A stretch of DNA of 64,000 nucleotides from Thermoplasmata archaeon (GCA_028864975.1 JAGWLG010000011.1:1-64000); one strand, 5' to 3'; numbered from the stretch's first letter, positions 35,941 through 45,839 are shown. The notes: a model not told the origin generated them from the sequence alone. Translations and numbers: made by a program.

Positions 35941-36080
35941 GGCGAGGGCTAGTCCGTCCCCCCCAAAGGCATTGCGAGAGACCCCTACGAGGCCCGGAGG
36001 AGTGGTTCGCTTTCCGACCCTCGAGGTTTCACGGAAGCATTTTACCCGACCTTCCCTCGAGGGGGCAGGAGCAGGAAGCC

Positions 36081-37583
36081 ATGGCGCTCGCGAAGACCGT
36101 CCCGAAGGTCGAGGAATACGGACTGTTCATTGACGGCAAGTGGGAGTCCCCCGGGGGGGCCTCGCGGTTCACGACGAGGAACCCTGCGACTGGAGAGGTT
36201 CTTGGGAGCTTCGTCTCGGCCACGGCCAAGGAGGTCGACCGGGCGGTCAGCGCCGCCGCGAAGGCCTTCCCGAAGTGGCGGGAGACGCCGGCCCCCAAGC
36301 GGGGACAGCTCCTCCTGCGGGTCGCCGAGATCTACCGGGAGCGCAAGGACGAGCTGGGCGAGACCGTGACGATGGAGATGGGCAAGATCCTCCCCGAAGG
36401 GAAGGGGGACGTCCAGGAGGCCATCGACTTCATCGAGTACATGAGCGGCGAGGGACGCCGCCTGCTCGGCGAAACGGTCCCCTCGGAGCTTCGCAACAAG
36501 TACTGCATGACCGTCCGACAGCCGAAGGGGGTCGTCGCGGCGATCACCCCGTGGAACTTCCCCACGGCCATCCCCAACTGGAAGATCGCGGCTGCGCTCA
36601 TCAGTGGGAACACCGTCGTTTTCAAGCCGGCATCGAACACCTCGCTCTGCGGCACGAAGGTCGTCAAGGCCTACGAGGATGCGGGGCTCCCTCCCGGGGT
36701 CCTGAACCTCGTGACGGGGGCGGGAGGGATCGTCGGGGACGCGCTCATCCGCGACCCCCGCGTCAAGGCCGTGAGCTTCACCGGCGGAACGGACACGGGG
36801 AAGCAGGTCTATCTCAAGGGCGCGGAGCACCTCAAGTACGTCCACCTCGAGCTGGGGGGCAAGAACCCTCAGATCGTCCTCAACGACGCGAACCTCGACC
36901 TCGCGCTTGACGGGGTCCTCTTCGGGGCCTTCGGCTCGAGCGGGCAACGCTGCACGGCGACGAGCCGTCTCATCATCCAGGAAGGCGTCTACGACAGGTT
37001 CCTCGGCATGCTCTTGGACCGGCTCAAGTCGTTCAAGGTCGGGAACCCGGTGGACAGGGGGGTGGACATGGGCCCGGTTGCCAGTGCGGACCAGGAGAAG
37101 AAGGTCCTCACCTACATCGACGTGGGACAGAAGGAGGGGGCGAAGCTCCGCGCGGGGGGCAAGAAGCTCACGGGAGGGGACTACGACAAGGGGTACTTCG
37201 TCGCGCCCACCGTCCTCGAGGCTAAGCACGGGATGAGGGTCACGAAGGAGGAGATCTTCGGCCCTGTCCTCTCGGTGATGAAGGTGAAGGACTTCGAGGA
37301 GGCGGTCCGGGTCGCGAACGACGTGGACTACGGGCTCTCCTCCTCGATCTACACGAAGGACGTGAACCTCTCGTTCCAGGCGATGGAGCGGCTCGAGGCG
37401 GGCATCACGTACATCAACGCCCCGACCATCGGGGCCGAGGTCCAGCTCCCGTTCGGAGGGATCAAGCAGACCGGCAACGGAGGTCGGGAGGCGGGGACCA
37501 CCGCCATCGACGAGTTCACCGAGATCAAGACGGTCTTCGTCGACTTCTCGAACAAGCTCCAGAAGGCGCAGATCGAGGGCTGA
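36081..37583 (+). CDS. NAD(P)-dependent aldehyde dehydrogenase
   Basis: Oxidises an aldehyde to an acid. It is 500 residues. Catalytic features are TPWNFPTAIPNWKIA, FKPASNTSLC, the nucleotide loop SFTGGTDTGK, the general base in LELGGKNPQIV, the nucleophile in SSGQRCTATSR and EEIFGPVLSV. The sequence resembles glyceraldehyde-3-phosphate (GAPN-like) and alpha-ketoglutaric-semialdehyde dehydrogenases, so either substrate class is possible. ATG at 36081 has a purine-rich GGAGCAGGAAG leader. It is a single gene. Confidence 0.93.
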   Translation: MALAKTVPKVEEYGLFIDGKWESPGGASRFTTRNPATGEVLGSFVSATAKEVDRAVSAAAKAFPKWRETPAPKRGQLLLRVAEIYRERKDELGETVTMEMGKILPEGKGDVQEAIDFIEYMSGEGRRLLGETVPSELRNKYCMTVRQPKGVVAAITPWNFPTAIPNWKIAAALISGNTVVFKPASNTSLCGTKVVKAYEDAGLPPGVLNLVTGAGGIVGDALIRDPRVKAVSFTGGTDTGKQVYLKGAEHLKYVHLELGGKNPQIVLNDANLDLALDGVLFGAFGSSGQRCTATSRLIIQEGVYDRFLGMLLDRLKSFKVGNPVDRGVDMGPVASADQEKKVLTYIDVGQKEGAKLRAGGKKLTGGDYDKGYFVAPTVLEAKHGMRVTKEEIFGPVLSVMKVKDFEEAVRVANDVDYGLSSSIYTKDVNLSFQAMERLEAGITYINAPTIGAEVQLPFGGIKQTGNGGREAGTTAIDEFTEIKTVFVDFSNKLQKAQIEG

Positions 37584-37700
37584 CCTCTCGGGCTGCCCGG
37601 GACCTCGACCCCCCCACCGGTGGGGTCATGCCCCGCCGTTCCGGATGTTTTGTGCATGGAGAGATGCAGCCTCCGAGTGAGAAAGGACCCCGGAAAGGAG

Positions 37701-37706
37701 CATAAG
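37701..37706 (+). promoter_or_regulatory. TATA-like element of the beta-propeller gene
   Basis: CATAAG, 27-32 nt upstream of ATG 37733. It supports that start over the in-frame GTG at 37715. Confidence 0.45.
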
Positions 37707-37732
37707 CAAGGAGAGTGCATGGTTTCCCTTCG

Positions 37733-40700
37733 ATGGCACGAACCGCTCCACGGTACCTTCGGGCATTCTGTGTGCTTTCCGTCGCGGCGCTTCTGACGGT
37801 CCCCGGCATCGCCACCGGGCACGCTCCAGCCCCACGACCAAGCTCCTTCCATCCCGCGCTCGAGGAGAAGCCCCCGAGGGCTCCCTCCTCCGCTCACCGG
37901 ATTCCAGCAAGGCTCCCGCACATGCTGGGCCACAACCCAGCCCTTCCGCGCGCTTCCAGCGCCGGTTCTGTGTCGAATACCCTGGTCCTACTGAACAACA
38001 CGATCGTCGGCGGGAACTTCCTGCCCAAGAACGGCGCGAACCCTTGGGACGGGGCCCCGGACCCGGCGGACAACGAACTGTTCGTCACAGACTCCTCTAG
38101 CTCCCAAGTGACGGTCGTCAATTCCGGCACGAGCGCCCTCGCCGGCGCTCTGCCCGTGGGGTCGGGCCCGTCCGGCATCCTCTACGATGCCTCGAACCAC
38201 GAGGTTTACGTGGCCAACTTCGGGTCCGACAATATCACGGTGTTCGATGCCACCACACGTGCGGTGGTAGCGTCCGTCCCCGTCGGCCTCGGCCCCATCG
38301 ATCTTGCCCTGGACACCTCGAACGGATACCTCTACGTGGCGGACTACAGCTCGTACAACTTGACGGTCCTCAATACGGCCACCAACCGCGTCGTGGGGTC
38401 CATCCCCATCGTGTTCACCCCTGCGAACCTCGCCTACAATCCCGTCTCCGGGGATCTCTACGTCGACGGCTTCTTCGGCAGCCAGGTCGCGGTCGTGAAC
38501 CCCACGACCGCCACGGTCGTCTCGACCCTGAACGCCGGGGCGGGGTCCGCGGGAATCGCTGTGGACAACGTCAACGGGGAGACCTACGTCGCGAACGAAT
38601 TCAGCTCCAACCTCACGGTCATCACCTCTTCGAACACGCTCGGTACCCCGGTCGCCATCGTGGGCTCCACGCCCGTCGACGTCGTCTACGACCCGGTGAG
38701 CCTTGACCTCTATGTGGCGGACGCCTTCAACGCCGTTTGGGTCATCACTCCCGCCGGGGGGCTGCTCGGTTCGGTGCCGGTCGGCGGCAGTCCCACGGTG
38801 GCCTGCAATAGCGTCACCGGGACCATTTTCGCGACCAACTACTATTCCGACAACGTGAGCGTCATCGACAGCGCGACGGGCAAGCTGCAAGCGACTGTGC
38901 AGATCGGGACCGGCCCGGACGGGCTCGCCTTCGATCCGACCAACCACGACGTCTACGTCGCGGACCAGGCTATGGACACGGTGGATGTTGTCGACCCAAT
39001 CTCGGGGCGGACCATCGCGTCCGCCCCGGTCGGCCTCCAACCGTATTCGGTGGCCTTCGACAGTACTAACGGCGATCTGTACGTCCCGAATTGGAACTCG
39101 AACAACGTGAGCGTGATCGACACCGCGACGAACCGCGATGTCCTCTCCATCACGCTGCCGGGGTACGACGGGGAGGCGTCGGAGTATGACGGCACGACGA
39201 ACGCCGTGTGGGTCTACGACCTCTGGCTCGGTGGTATCGACATCATCTCGGGAGCGACGAACCGCGTGGTGGGGAGCATCCCTCTGCCGGGTGGAAGCAA
39301 CCTCGGGGACTTTGCGTGGGACCCGCAATCGGGGACCATCTACGCTTCCACCACCGTGAACGGCTACAACAACGTCACGGTGTTCGACCAAGCGACATGG
39401 TCCGTCGTGGCGCAGGTTCCCGTGGGGATCTCCCCGCTCGGGCTGGCCTACGATGCCGCGAAGGGCGAGGTGTTCGTGGCCGACTCCGGGTCCGCGAACG
39501 TCACGATCATCAACACGACGACCTACCGGACGGTGGGATCCATCCCGGTCGGTGGCAGCCCGATGGCCGTCGCGCTCGATCCGCTCAACGGCTACCTCTA
39601 CGTGACCGACACCGTCTCGGGAAGTACGGTGGTCGTCGACACATCCACCGATTCCGTGGTCGGATCGGTCCCGGTAGGCCTGGGCCCTGTCGCCTTGCTT
39701 TTCGACCCGATCACCGGCAACGTTGTGGTGGCGAACCAGTTCTCCGGTTCGCTTTCCTATCTCACACCCGCTTCCGTCACGCCGGTCCTCACGGGGGTCC
39801 AGGCCACCCCGCCCTCCCGGACGATGGCCACCACCACCGTGGCGGACTTCGTCGCCGCGCCGGTCTGCGCGGGCGGGGCCTGCCCCGCCGGGACCACCTA
39901 TAGCTGGTCGCAGACCCACGCACTCGGGACGTTCAACACGACGGTGAGCCGCTGGGTGGCGTTCACGGCAGGATCGACAACCGGGACCGACACCCTCTTC
40001 GTGAACGCCACGCTCAACGGCGTCACCGTCCAGAGCAACCCTGTTGTCGTCACCATCACTGGCCCGATCCTCTCCGCCGTGGGCATCTCGCCTAGCCCGG
40101 CCTCAGTTCCGATCGGCCGAACGGTGTCCTTGTTGGCCTCGCCCAGCTGCTCCGGAGGCAGCTGCCCGAGCGGGACGAGCTACACCTGGACCCTCACGAA
40201 CGCGCTCGGAACGTTGTCCGGGGCCTCCGGCAACACCGTCACCTTCACCGCCGGTACCCAGGCCGGGACGGACACGCTCTTCGTGAACGGGACCCTCAAC
40301 GGTGTGCGGGTGCAGGGTAGCCCTGACGTGATCACGCTCTCTGCGGGCGCCGCCCTCGCGGGAGTAGCCGTGAGCCCCATCGCCCCCTCGGTCCCGCTCG
40401 GAGGAGCGGTCTTCCTCTCGGCCTCTCCCAGCTGTACGGGGGCTCCGTGCCCGACGACCATCACCTATGCGTGGAGCCTAACCAACACCCTCGGGCAGCT
40501 CTCCTCCGCATTAGGCTCGGGCACCACATTCCAGGCGGGGAACCTCGCCGGGCAAGCCACCGTCTTCCTCAACGCCTCGCTGAACGGGACGACCCGTGAG
40601 AGCTCGGCTTTGGTGACCATCTTGACGCCCTCGGTCTCGCTCCTCTCCGTCGCGATCACCCCGAGCTCGACGAGCATCGGCCAGGGTGGGGCCCAGACGT

Positions 40701-41404
40701 TCACGGCGACACCGACGTGCTCGGGGTCCTGCCCTTCCGCGGTCAGCTTCGCCTGGACGCTGAACAGCGCCTTCGGGAGCCTCAACCGAACCTCGGGCAC
40801 CCAGGTGAACTTCGCCGCACCGTCCTCTTCGGGCGACAACCTGCTCTTCGTGGTCGCGTCCCTCAACGGTGTGGAGCACACGGCGTGGGCGAACATCACG
40901 GTCGGGAGCGGGGGAGGGACCCCCACGATCCTCGGGGTCGCGGCACCTCTCGCCTACGGGCTTCTGGTGGTCATCGTGCTTCTCCTGGGCATACTCATTC
41001 TCATGATCGTCGTGGGGCGGCGAAGGCGTAAGCTCCCCTCGACCTCTCCGACCTCCGCGACCGCGGACGCTTCGCCCCCTCCACCACCTCCGCCGGCCCC
41101 CGAGCCCCCCGCGGACGACATCCCGCCTCCCCCTCCTCCGGAGACCTCCGCGGTAGAGGGGGAAGAGAAAGCCACACCGGCAGAGACCGAAGCAGCTCCG
41201 ACTCCGCCGAGCGAGGAGCAAGACGGGGAGACCGCGCAGTCCGGCCCCATCGAGCCCTCGCCGAACACTGGGGTTGAGGTGGAGGAGCCCACATGGACGG
41301 AGGACTCCGAGGAAGGTCCTGCCCCCGATGTCGAAGTGCAGGACGAGCCGGCAGGCGACGCGGGGACGCCCCCCGGCGACCCCTCCCCGCCGCCTTCGGA
41401 GTAG
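37733..41404 (+). CDS. Giant YVTN beta-propeller surface protein
   Basis: A 1223-residue protein. A signal sequence (FCVLSVAALLTVPGIATG) precedes about 14 repeats of the YVTN/NHL-like propeller type, each with a core like GYLYVADYSSYNLTVLN and a return strand like VVGSIPVG; this could form two seven-bladed rings. Four Ig-like repeats follow, each with a close cysteine pair (CAGGACP, CSGGSCP, CTGAPCP, CSGSCP). One membrane helix (YGLLVVIVLLLGILILMIVVG) leads to a ~120-residue Pro/Glu-rich acidic tail. Many sequons suggest glycosylation. It is probably an adhesion or S-layer-associated protein. Confidence 0.88.
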   Translation: MARTAPRYLRAFCVLSVAALLTVPGIATGHAPAPRPSSFHPALEEKPPRAPSSAHRIPARLPHMLGHNPALPRASSAGSVSNTLVLLNNTIVGGNFLPKNGANPWDGAPDPADNELFVTDSSSSQVTVVNSGTSALAGALPVGSGPSGILYDASNHEVYVANFGSDNITVFDATTRAVVASVPVGLGPIDLALDTSNGYLYVADYSSYNLTVLNTATNRVVGSIPIVFTPANLAYNPVSGDLYVDGFFGSQVAVVNPTTATVVSTLNAGAGSAGIAVDNVNGETYVANEFSSNLTVITSSNTLGTPVAIVGSTPVDVVYDPVSLDLYVADAFNAVWVITPAGGLLGSVPVGGSPTVACNSVTGTIFATNYYSDNVSVIDSATGKLQATVQIGTGPDGLAFDPTNHDVYVADQAMDTVDVVDPISGRTIASAPVGLQPYSVAFDSTNGDLYVPNWNSNNVSVIDTATNRDVLSITLPGYDGEASEYDGTTNAVWVYDLWLGGIDIISGATNRVVGSIPLPGGSNLGDFAWDPQSGTIYASTTVNGYNNVTVFDQATWSVVAQVPVGISPLGLAYDAAKGEVFVADSGSANVTIINTTTYRTVGSIPVGGSPMAVALDPLNGYLYVTDTVSGSTVVVDTSTDSVVGSVPVGLGPVALLFDPITGNVVVANQFSGSLSYLTPASVTPVLTGVQATPPSRTMATTTVADFVAAPVCAGGACPAGTTYSWSQTHALGTFNTTVSRWVAFTAGSTTGTDTLFVNATLNGVTVQSNPVVVTITGPILSAVGISPSPASVPIGRTVSLLASPSCSGGSCPSGTSYTWTLTNALGTLSGASGNTVTFTAGTQAGTDTLFVNGTLNGVRVQGSPDVITLSAGAALAGVAVSPIAPSVPLGGAVFLSASPSCTGAPCPTTITYAWSLTNTLGQLSSALGSGTTFQAGNLAGQATVFLNASLNGTTRESSALVTILTPSVSLLSVAITPSSTSIGQGGAQTFTATPTCSGSCPSAVSFAWTLNSAFGSLNRTSGTQVNFAAPSSSGDNLLFVVASLNGVEHTAWANITVGSGGGTPTILGVAAPLAYGLLVVIVLLLGILILMIVVGRRRRKLPSTSPTSATADASPPPPPPPAPEPPADDIPPPPPPETSAVEGEEKATPAETEAAPTPPSEEQDGETAQSGPIEPSPNTGVEVEEPTWTEDSEEGPAPDVEVQDEPAGDAGTPPGDPSPPPSE

Positions 41405-41466
41405 GGGCCCACTCCCCGCTCCGCGGCTTGAAATATCCCCCCTGAGGTGAGGCGGTCGTCCATTCG

Positions 41467-41661
41467 ATGAACGACGAGCAGCTCGCGAGGGAGATCGAGA
41501 CCATCCAGGAGATCGTGCGGGTCCGACTCCGCCGATACAACCGCGAGATGCGCGAGCTGGACCGCGACCTTCGTGAGCTCCGGGCGCTCCAGAGGGCGCG
41601 GCGCACTTCCCAGGTCAGCGTCGCGGAGCGCGAAACCGTCTCCGAGGAATCTTCTCCGTGA
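41467..41661 (+). CDS. Small coiled-coil protein upstream of mfnA
   Basis: A 64-residue highly charged helical protein (EIVRVRLRRYNREMRELDRD), with strong heptad spacing of Leu/Ile/Val. The function is unknown. A TATA-like AAATATC at 41431-41437 lies 30-36 nt upstream. Its stop overlaps the GTG start of mfnA by 4 nt, so the two are probably translated together. Confidence 0.7.
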   Translation: MNDEQLAREIETIQEIVRVRLRRYNREMRELDRDLRELRALQRARRTSQVSVAERETVSEESSP

Positions 41662-42881
41662 CCGCGCGCACCCGCGGTGCGCCGAAGAGCCCCCGAGTGC
41701 GCGGAGCGGTGTCTCCGACCCTGACGCTTCCCGACCGACCCATCCCGACAGCGCTGCTCCGGCGGCGCCTCCGGGAGGCCGTGGTCGAGGACTGGGACTT
41801 CTCCAACGGGCGGATCTTCGGGAGCATGTGCACCCAACCCCTCCCCGAGGCCGTGACGGCCTCTCGAGCGTTCCTGACCGCGAACCTCGGGAACCCTGGC
41901 CTGTGCCCTGGGACCGCTCGGCTGGAAGAGGAGGTCGTCTCGATGCTCCTCGATCTCTTCCATGGTCCCCAATTCGGCGCGGGAGGGTGGGTCCTGAGCG
42001 GCGGGACCGAGGCGAACCTTACCGCCCTCTGGATGGCGCGCAACGCTTCTCACCGGAACGAGGTCGTCCTCCCCGAGAGCGCCCACTTCTCCTTCGTGAA
42101 GGCGCTGGACCTCCTTCAGCTCGAGCCCAAGTGGGTCCCGCTGGACGCGGCGGGACGCTCTCGCCCCGAGGAGGTACGTCGGGCGATCTCCTCCCGGACC
42201 GCGGCGGTCGTCGCGGTAGCGGGATCCACGGAGCTAGGCGCGGTAGACCCTGTCCGGGAGATCGGGGAGATCGCCGCCGACCGGGGCGTTCCCCTGCATG
42301 TCGACGCCGCCTTCGGGGGCTTCGTCCTCCCGTGGCTCCCCGGGGCCCCGGGGTTCGACCTTGGGCTCACGGGGGTGACGAGTCTCACCGTAGATCCTCA
42401 CAAGATGGGCCTGGCCCCGGTCCCGGCGGGAGTTCTGCTCGTGCGCCACCGGGAGATGTCGGGGTCGATCTCGGTCGCGTCCCCCTATCTCTCCTCACCT
42501 CAGACGACCGGGCTCCTCGGGACCCGCGCATCTTCCGCGGTCGCGGCCACGTATGCGGCGCTGTTGTCCTTGGGAAGGCAGGGCTATTCGGCCCAGGCCG
42601 CGCGCACACTTCGGCTCACCCGAAAGCTCCTCGAGGGAGGCCGTCGCTGGGGCCTCGAGCCCGTGGTCGAGCCCACCGTCAACATCGTGGCCTTCCACCA
42701 TCCCAACCCCATGGGAGTGCAGACCTGGATGCTGGAGCGGGGATGGGATGTGAGCTCGATCCGCACCCCGTCGGCGTTACGGTTCGTCGTAATGCCCCAC
42801 GCTTCCGACAGAAGTATCAGCGGGCTCCTTCGCTACCTGGGGAGGGCCCTCGAACGCTTCCCCGCATCGCGACGGGGGTAG
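41658..42881 (+). CDS. mfnA: MfnA-type tyrosine/aspartate decarboxylase
   Basis: A PLP-dependent group II decarboxylase. In methanogens it makes tyramine for methanofuran; in other archaea it makes beta-alanine from aspartate for coenzyme A. It is 407 residues. It shows SNGRIFGSMCTQP, LSGGTEANLTAL, SAHFSFVKA, PLHVDAAFGGF and the PLP lysine K249 in VDPHKMG. The N-terminal ~20 residues are extra. Start GTG at 41658, overlapping the small coiled-coil gene. The presence of an MfnB homolog 11 kb away makes a furan cofactor conceivable; coenzyme A synthesis is equally likely. Confidence 0.87.
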   Translation: MTARTRGAPKSPRVRGAVSPTLTLPDRPIPTALLRRRLREAVVEDWDFSNGRIFGSMCTQPLPEAVTASRAFLTANLGNPGLCPGTARLEEEVVSMLLDLFHGPQFGAGGWVLSGGTEANLTALWMARNASHRNEVVLPESAHFSFVKALDLLQLEPKWVPLDAAGRSRPEEVRRAISSRTAAVVAVAGSTELGAVDPVREIGEIAADRGVPLHVDAAFGGFVLPWLPGAPGFDLGLTGVTSLTVDPHKMGLAPVPAGVLLVRHREMSGSISVASPYLSSPQTTGLLGTRASSAVAATYAALLSLGRQGYSAQAARTLRLTRKLLEGGRRWGLEPVVEPTVNIVAFHHPNPMGVQTWMLERGWDVSSIRTPSALRFVVMPHASDRSISGLLRYLGRALERFPASRRG

Positions 42882-42900
42882 GGACCCGAAACGGTCGGTC

Positions 42901-44331
42901 TCACTCTGGTATCGGGGTGAGCCCATCGGGACCGGGACCCGAGGACCGCGGGGCCGACCCCGTGCGGCGCTCCCCTGGGGTCTGGCCGTCGAACCTCCAG
43001 AGGTCGGTCTGCCCGAAGGTCCTCTGGCGGGAGAGGGGACGCAGCGTGGGATCCTCCTCGAGGACGCGAAGGGTCTCGTGGGAGGGAACGGCCGAGGAGA
43101 TGAGCCGGGTCCTTCCGCGACGGCCCCCGGAGTGGATCTCGGTGTGCACCAGGCCCAGCGTCTCGAACTCGGTCACATAGTCGGCGACGGTGCGCGTGCC
43201 CAGGGGCTTGTGGCCCAGCTGGTGGCAGAGCGTCGAATAGCCGTGGTAGACCTCCCCCATCGAGACTCCCTCGCCCCGGCGCTTCTCGGAGAGCGAGATG
43301 ACGACCCAGAGGAGGATCTTGTGCTGGAGCGTGAGCTTCCGAACGCAGTCCGCGATGACGTCCAATTCCAACTTGTTCTTGGCGTGGATGACGTGCTCGC
43401 TCCGGATGGTGTGGGAGCTCAGCTGGTCGGCGACCTCGGCACTCTTGCGGAGGAGGGCCAGGGCCCTTCGGGCGTCCCCGTGGTCCTGGGCCGCGTAGAG
43501 GGCGCAGCGGTCGAGGGCCTCGTTATCGAGGGCCCCTTCGACGAACACTTCCGCCGCCCGTTCCTTCAGGATGTCGCGGAGCTGCGGCTGGGTGTAGGGG
43601 GCGAAGGAGACCTTCTCCTCGGAGAGGCGGCTCTTGACGCGCGCGTCCAAGCGCTGGGCGAACTGGAGGTCGTTCGAGATGCCGATGATGCCGACGCGGG
43701 CCTCCTTGAGGTCGCGGTTGATCTGCGCGAGCGTGTAGAGGATCGACGTTCCGGCGTCGGTCCCGCCGCTCTTGCCGAGGCAGTCGATCTCATCGAGGAC
43801 CAGCAAGAGCACGCCCCCCCGCTTGTCCGAGAGCCGGCAGAGCGCCTGGTAGACCCGGTCCTGCGACCAACCCGTGGGGATCATGTCCTCGTCAGAGAGC
43901 CCCTTCTGGACGATCTGGTTCGCGAGGTTCTGAAGAACGGCGTACTCACCGTTGACATTAGCGCAGTTCAAGTTGAGGAAGGTCACCTTCGCGTCGGCGG
44001 GAAGCCGTTTCGCGAACTCCTTCTGCACCTGCGTGACGACCGCGCTCTTCCCCGTCCCGACCTTCCCGTAGATGAAGAGGTGCGAGGGAAGGTTCCCCCG
44101 GACCGCCGGGGCGAGGACGCGGAGGACGTCCCGGATCTCGGTGTCGCGGTGCAAGAGCCGCGACGGGACGTAGTCCTCTTGGAGGGGCCGCAAGCTTCCC
44201 TTGTAGAGCTGGCTCCCCCGTTTCAGGATCTCGTCGAAGACGTCCCCTGGGGAGGCGGCGGGCGTCTCGGGGGGCCCGCCCGAGCCGCCGGGAGAAGGCT
44301 CACTGAGCTGCTGCTCGCGCGGCTGGTCCAT
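42901..44331 (-). CDS. cdc6: Orc1/Cdc6 replication initiator
   Basis: Binds replication origins and loads MCM. It is 476 residues. Walker A is YGKVGTGKSAV (about 88-98), Walker B is LLLVLDEIDCL, and sensor 1 is IIGISNDLQF. The C-terminal winged helix includes MGEVYHGYSTLCHQ and TRTVADYVTEFETLGLV, with RGRTRLI as the wing. The last ~60 residues are an extra low-complexity tail. ATG at 44331. Initiator genes often sit beside an origin, so the 244-nt divergent region upstream deserves attention. Confidence 0.95.
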   Translation of the reverse strand: MDQPREQQLSEPSPGGSGGPPETPAASPGDVFDEILKRGSQLYKGSLRPLQEDYVPSRLLHRDTEIRDVLRVLAPAVRGNLPSHLFIYGKVGTGKSAVVTQVQKEFAKRLPADAKVTFLNLNCANVNGEYAVLQNLANQIVQKGLSDEDMIPTGWSQDRVYQALCRLSDKRGGVLLLVLDEIDCLGKSGGTDAGTSILYTLAQINRDLKEARVGIIGISNDLQFAQRLDARVKSRLSEEKVSFAPYTQPQLRDILKERAAEVFVEGALDNEALDRCALYAAQDHGDARRALALLRKSAEVADQLSSHTIRSEHVIHAKNKLELDVIADCVRKLTLQHKILLWVVISLSEKRRGEGVSMGEVYHGYSTLCHQLGHKPLGTRTVADYVTEFETLGLVHTEIHSGGRRGRTRLISSAVPSHETLRVLEEDPTLRPLSRQRTFGQTDLWRFDGQTPGERRTGSAPRSSGPGPDGLTPIPE

Positions 44332-44383
44332 GGCACCGTGAAGAGGGAGCCGGCCCCGGAGCCCCCTTCAGGTGACCGACTTC

Positions 44384-44445
44384 GTTGAAGCAATTAAGCA
44401 CATCGGACGCGAAAGAGGAAGTTGCGCCTGGACGCTGTCTTCAAC
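44384..44445. other. Inverted repeat in the cdc6-metK divergent region (origin candidate)
   Basis: The 244 nt between cdc6 and metK contain no gene. GTTGAAG (44384-44390) and CTTCAAC (44439-44445) form a separated inverted pair. Close to the first copy lies the locally AT-richer CAATTAAGCA. Further hairpins occur at about 44475-44495 (CGCTTGC/GCAAGCG) and 44500-44525 (GGACGGG/CCCGTCC). Initiator binding is possible but the repeats do not match a known origin-recognition-box consensus well. It could equally be promoter structure. Confidence 0.25.
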
Positions 44446-44543
44446 ACGGGACCGGGGCGGGCGGGGAAGGGCTGCGCTTGCGCGGGGAGCAAGCGGGCGG
44501 ACGGGCCAAGGGTCCCGTCCCGGGCCGCGGTTCGGAGAGAAGG

Positions 44544-44550
44544 GCTTAAG
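44544..44550 (+). promoter_or_regulatory. TATA-like element of metK
   Basis: GCTTAAG, 26-32 nt upstream of ATG 44576. The spacing implies a leaderless metK transcript and argues against a leader riboswitch. Confidence 0.45.
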
Positions 44551-44575
44551 TCCGACCTGGCTAGCGCCGCTCCGC

Positions 44576-45781
44576 ATGCCCGCCGTCGAGCGCAACATCA
44601 ACGTGGAGCCGCTGAAGACCCAGTTCATCGAGGAGCAGCCCGTTGAGCTCGTGGAACGAAAGGGCCTGGGACACCCTGACAGCATCTGCGACGGGGTCTC
44701 CGAGGCCGTGAGCCGCGCCCTGTCGAAGATGTATCTCGATGAGTACGGAAGGATCCTCCACCACAACACTGACGAGACCCACGTCGTCGGGGGCCAGGCC
44801 ACGCCCGCCTTCGGTGCGGGGAAGGTCGCCCAGCCGGCCTACGTCTGCTTGGTGGGCCGCGCGACAACCGAGGTCAACGGCGAGAAGCTCCCGTTCCGAC
44901 AGACCGCGATCGATGCGGCCAAGACCTACATCAAGGGCGTCTGCTCCCACCTGGACGCGGAGAAGCAGATCGACTACGACTGCAAGATCGGTCAGGGCTC
45001 CGTCGACCTTCGCGGGGTGTTCGAACAGGAGGGCCACCTTGCCAACGACACCTCCTTCGGGTGCGGCTACGCCCCGCTCTCCGAGACCGAGACGCTCGTG
45101 CTGGAGACGGAGCGCTTCCTGACGCTCAAGCTCAAGAAGAAGGTCCGGTCGCTGGGTGAGGACGTCAAGGTCATGGGGTGCCGCCGGGGCGACGAGATCC
45201 GCCTAACGGTGGCCGCCGCGATGGTCGCGCGGGAGCTCAAGGGCCGGGACGACTACGTCTCGGCGATCCGCGAGATCCACGACGAAGTGGAGAAGAACGC
45301 GGCGAAGTACACTCGCCGCCAGGTGAGCGTCGACATCAACACGGGCGACAACTACGACAAGGGTGTCTACTACCTCACCGTCACCGGCCTCTCCCTCGAG
45401 AACGGGGACGATGGGTCCACCGGCCGCGGGAACCGCGTGAACGGGCTCATCACACCGTACCGGCCGATGAGCATGGAGGCGACGAGCGGCAAGAACCCCG
45501 TCACCCACGTGGGGAAGATCTACAACCTCCTGTCGAAGGAGATCGCGAACGACATCGTGAAGAAGGCGGGGGGCAACGTCAAGGAGGTCCACGTCCGGAT
45601 CCTCTCCCAGATCGGTAAGCCGGTCGACCAGCCGCTCGTGTGCGCCGTGAACGTGCTCACCACGGACTCGGCGAACAAGAACGAGGTCTTCCACACCGCC
45701 CACGAGGTCGCGGACGGCTGGCTCACGAAGGCCCACACCATCCCCCAGCTCCTGCTCACCTCGAAGCTCACCACGTTCTGA
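44576..45781 (+). CDS. S-adenosylmethionine synthetase, archaeal type
   Basis: Makes S-adenosylmethionine from methionine and ATP. It is 401 residues, the archaeal (MAT gamma-like) form, not bacterial MetK. It begins [13 protein letters not shown] and has the active-site segments [72 protein letters not shown] and HVGKIYN. It supplies the methyltransferases and radical SAM enzymes found across the window. It is a single gene, divergent from cdc6. Confidence 0.97.
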   Translation: MPAVERNINVEPLKTQFIEEQPVELVERKGLGHPDSICDGVSEAVSRALSKMYLDEYGRILHHNTDETHVVGGQATPAFGAGKVAQPAYVCLVGRATTEVNGEKLPFRQTAIDAAKTYIKGVCSHLDAEKQIDYDCKIGQGSVDLRGVFEQEGHLANDTSFGCGYAPLSETETLVLETERFLTLKLKKKVRSLGEDVKVMGCRRGDEIRLTVAAAMVARELKGRDDYVSAIREIHDEVEKNAAKYTRRQVSVDINTGDNYDKGVYYLTVTGLSLENGDDGSTGRGNRVNGLITPYRPMSMEATSGKNPVTHVGKIYNLLSKEIANDIVKKAGGNVKEVHVRILSQIGKPVDQPLVCAVNVLTTDSANKNEVFHTAHEVADGWLTKAHTIPQLLLTSKLTTF

Positions 45782-45839
45782 ACGGGGGGGCCGGGACCGG
45801 GCGTCGCGAGCCGTCCCGGGGTCGAGCGGAGCGACGCCG

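Noticed and set aside
38000..39919. 643-residue minus frame opposite the beta-propeller gene
   Set aside because: Arg/Gly/Asp/His-rich repeats mirror the propeller repeats on the other strand; no start signal.
44332..44575. Riboswitch or leader RNA upstream of metK
   Set aside because: A TATA-like element 26-32 nt from the ATG predicts a leaderless message; hairpins lie upstream of the likely transcript start. I also looked for RNase P RNA conserved segments and did not find them.
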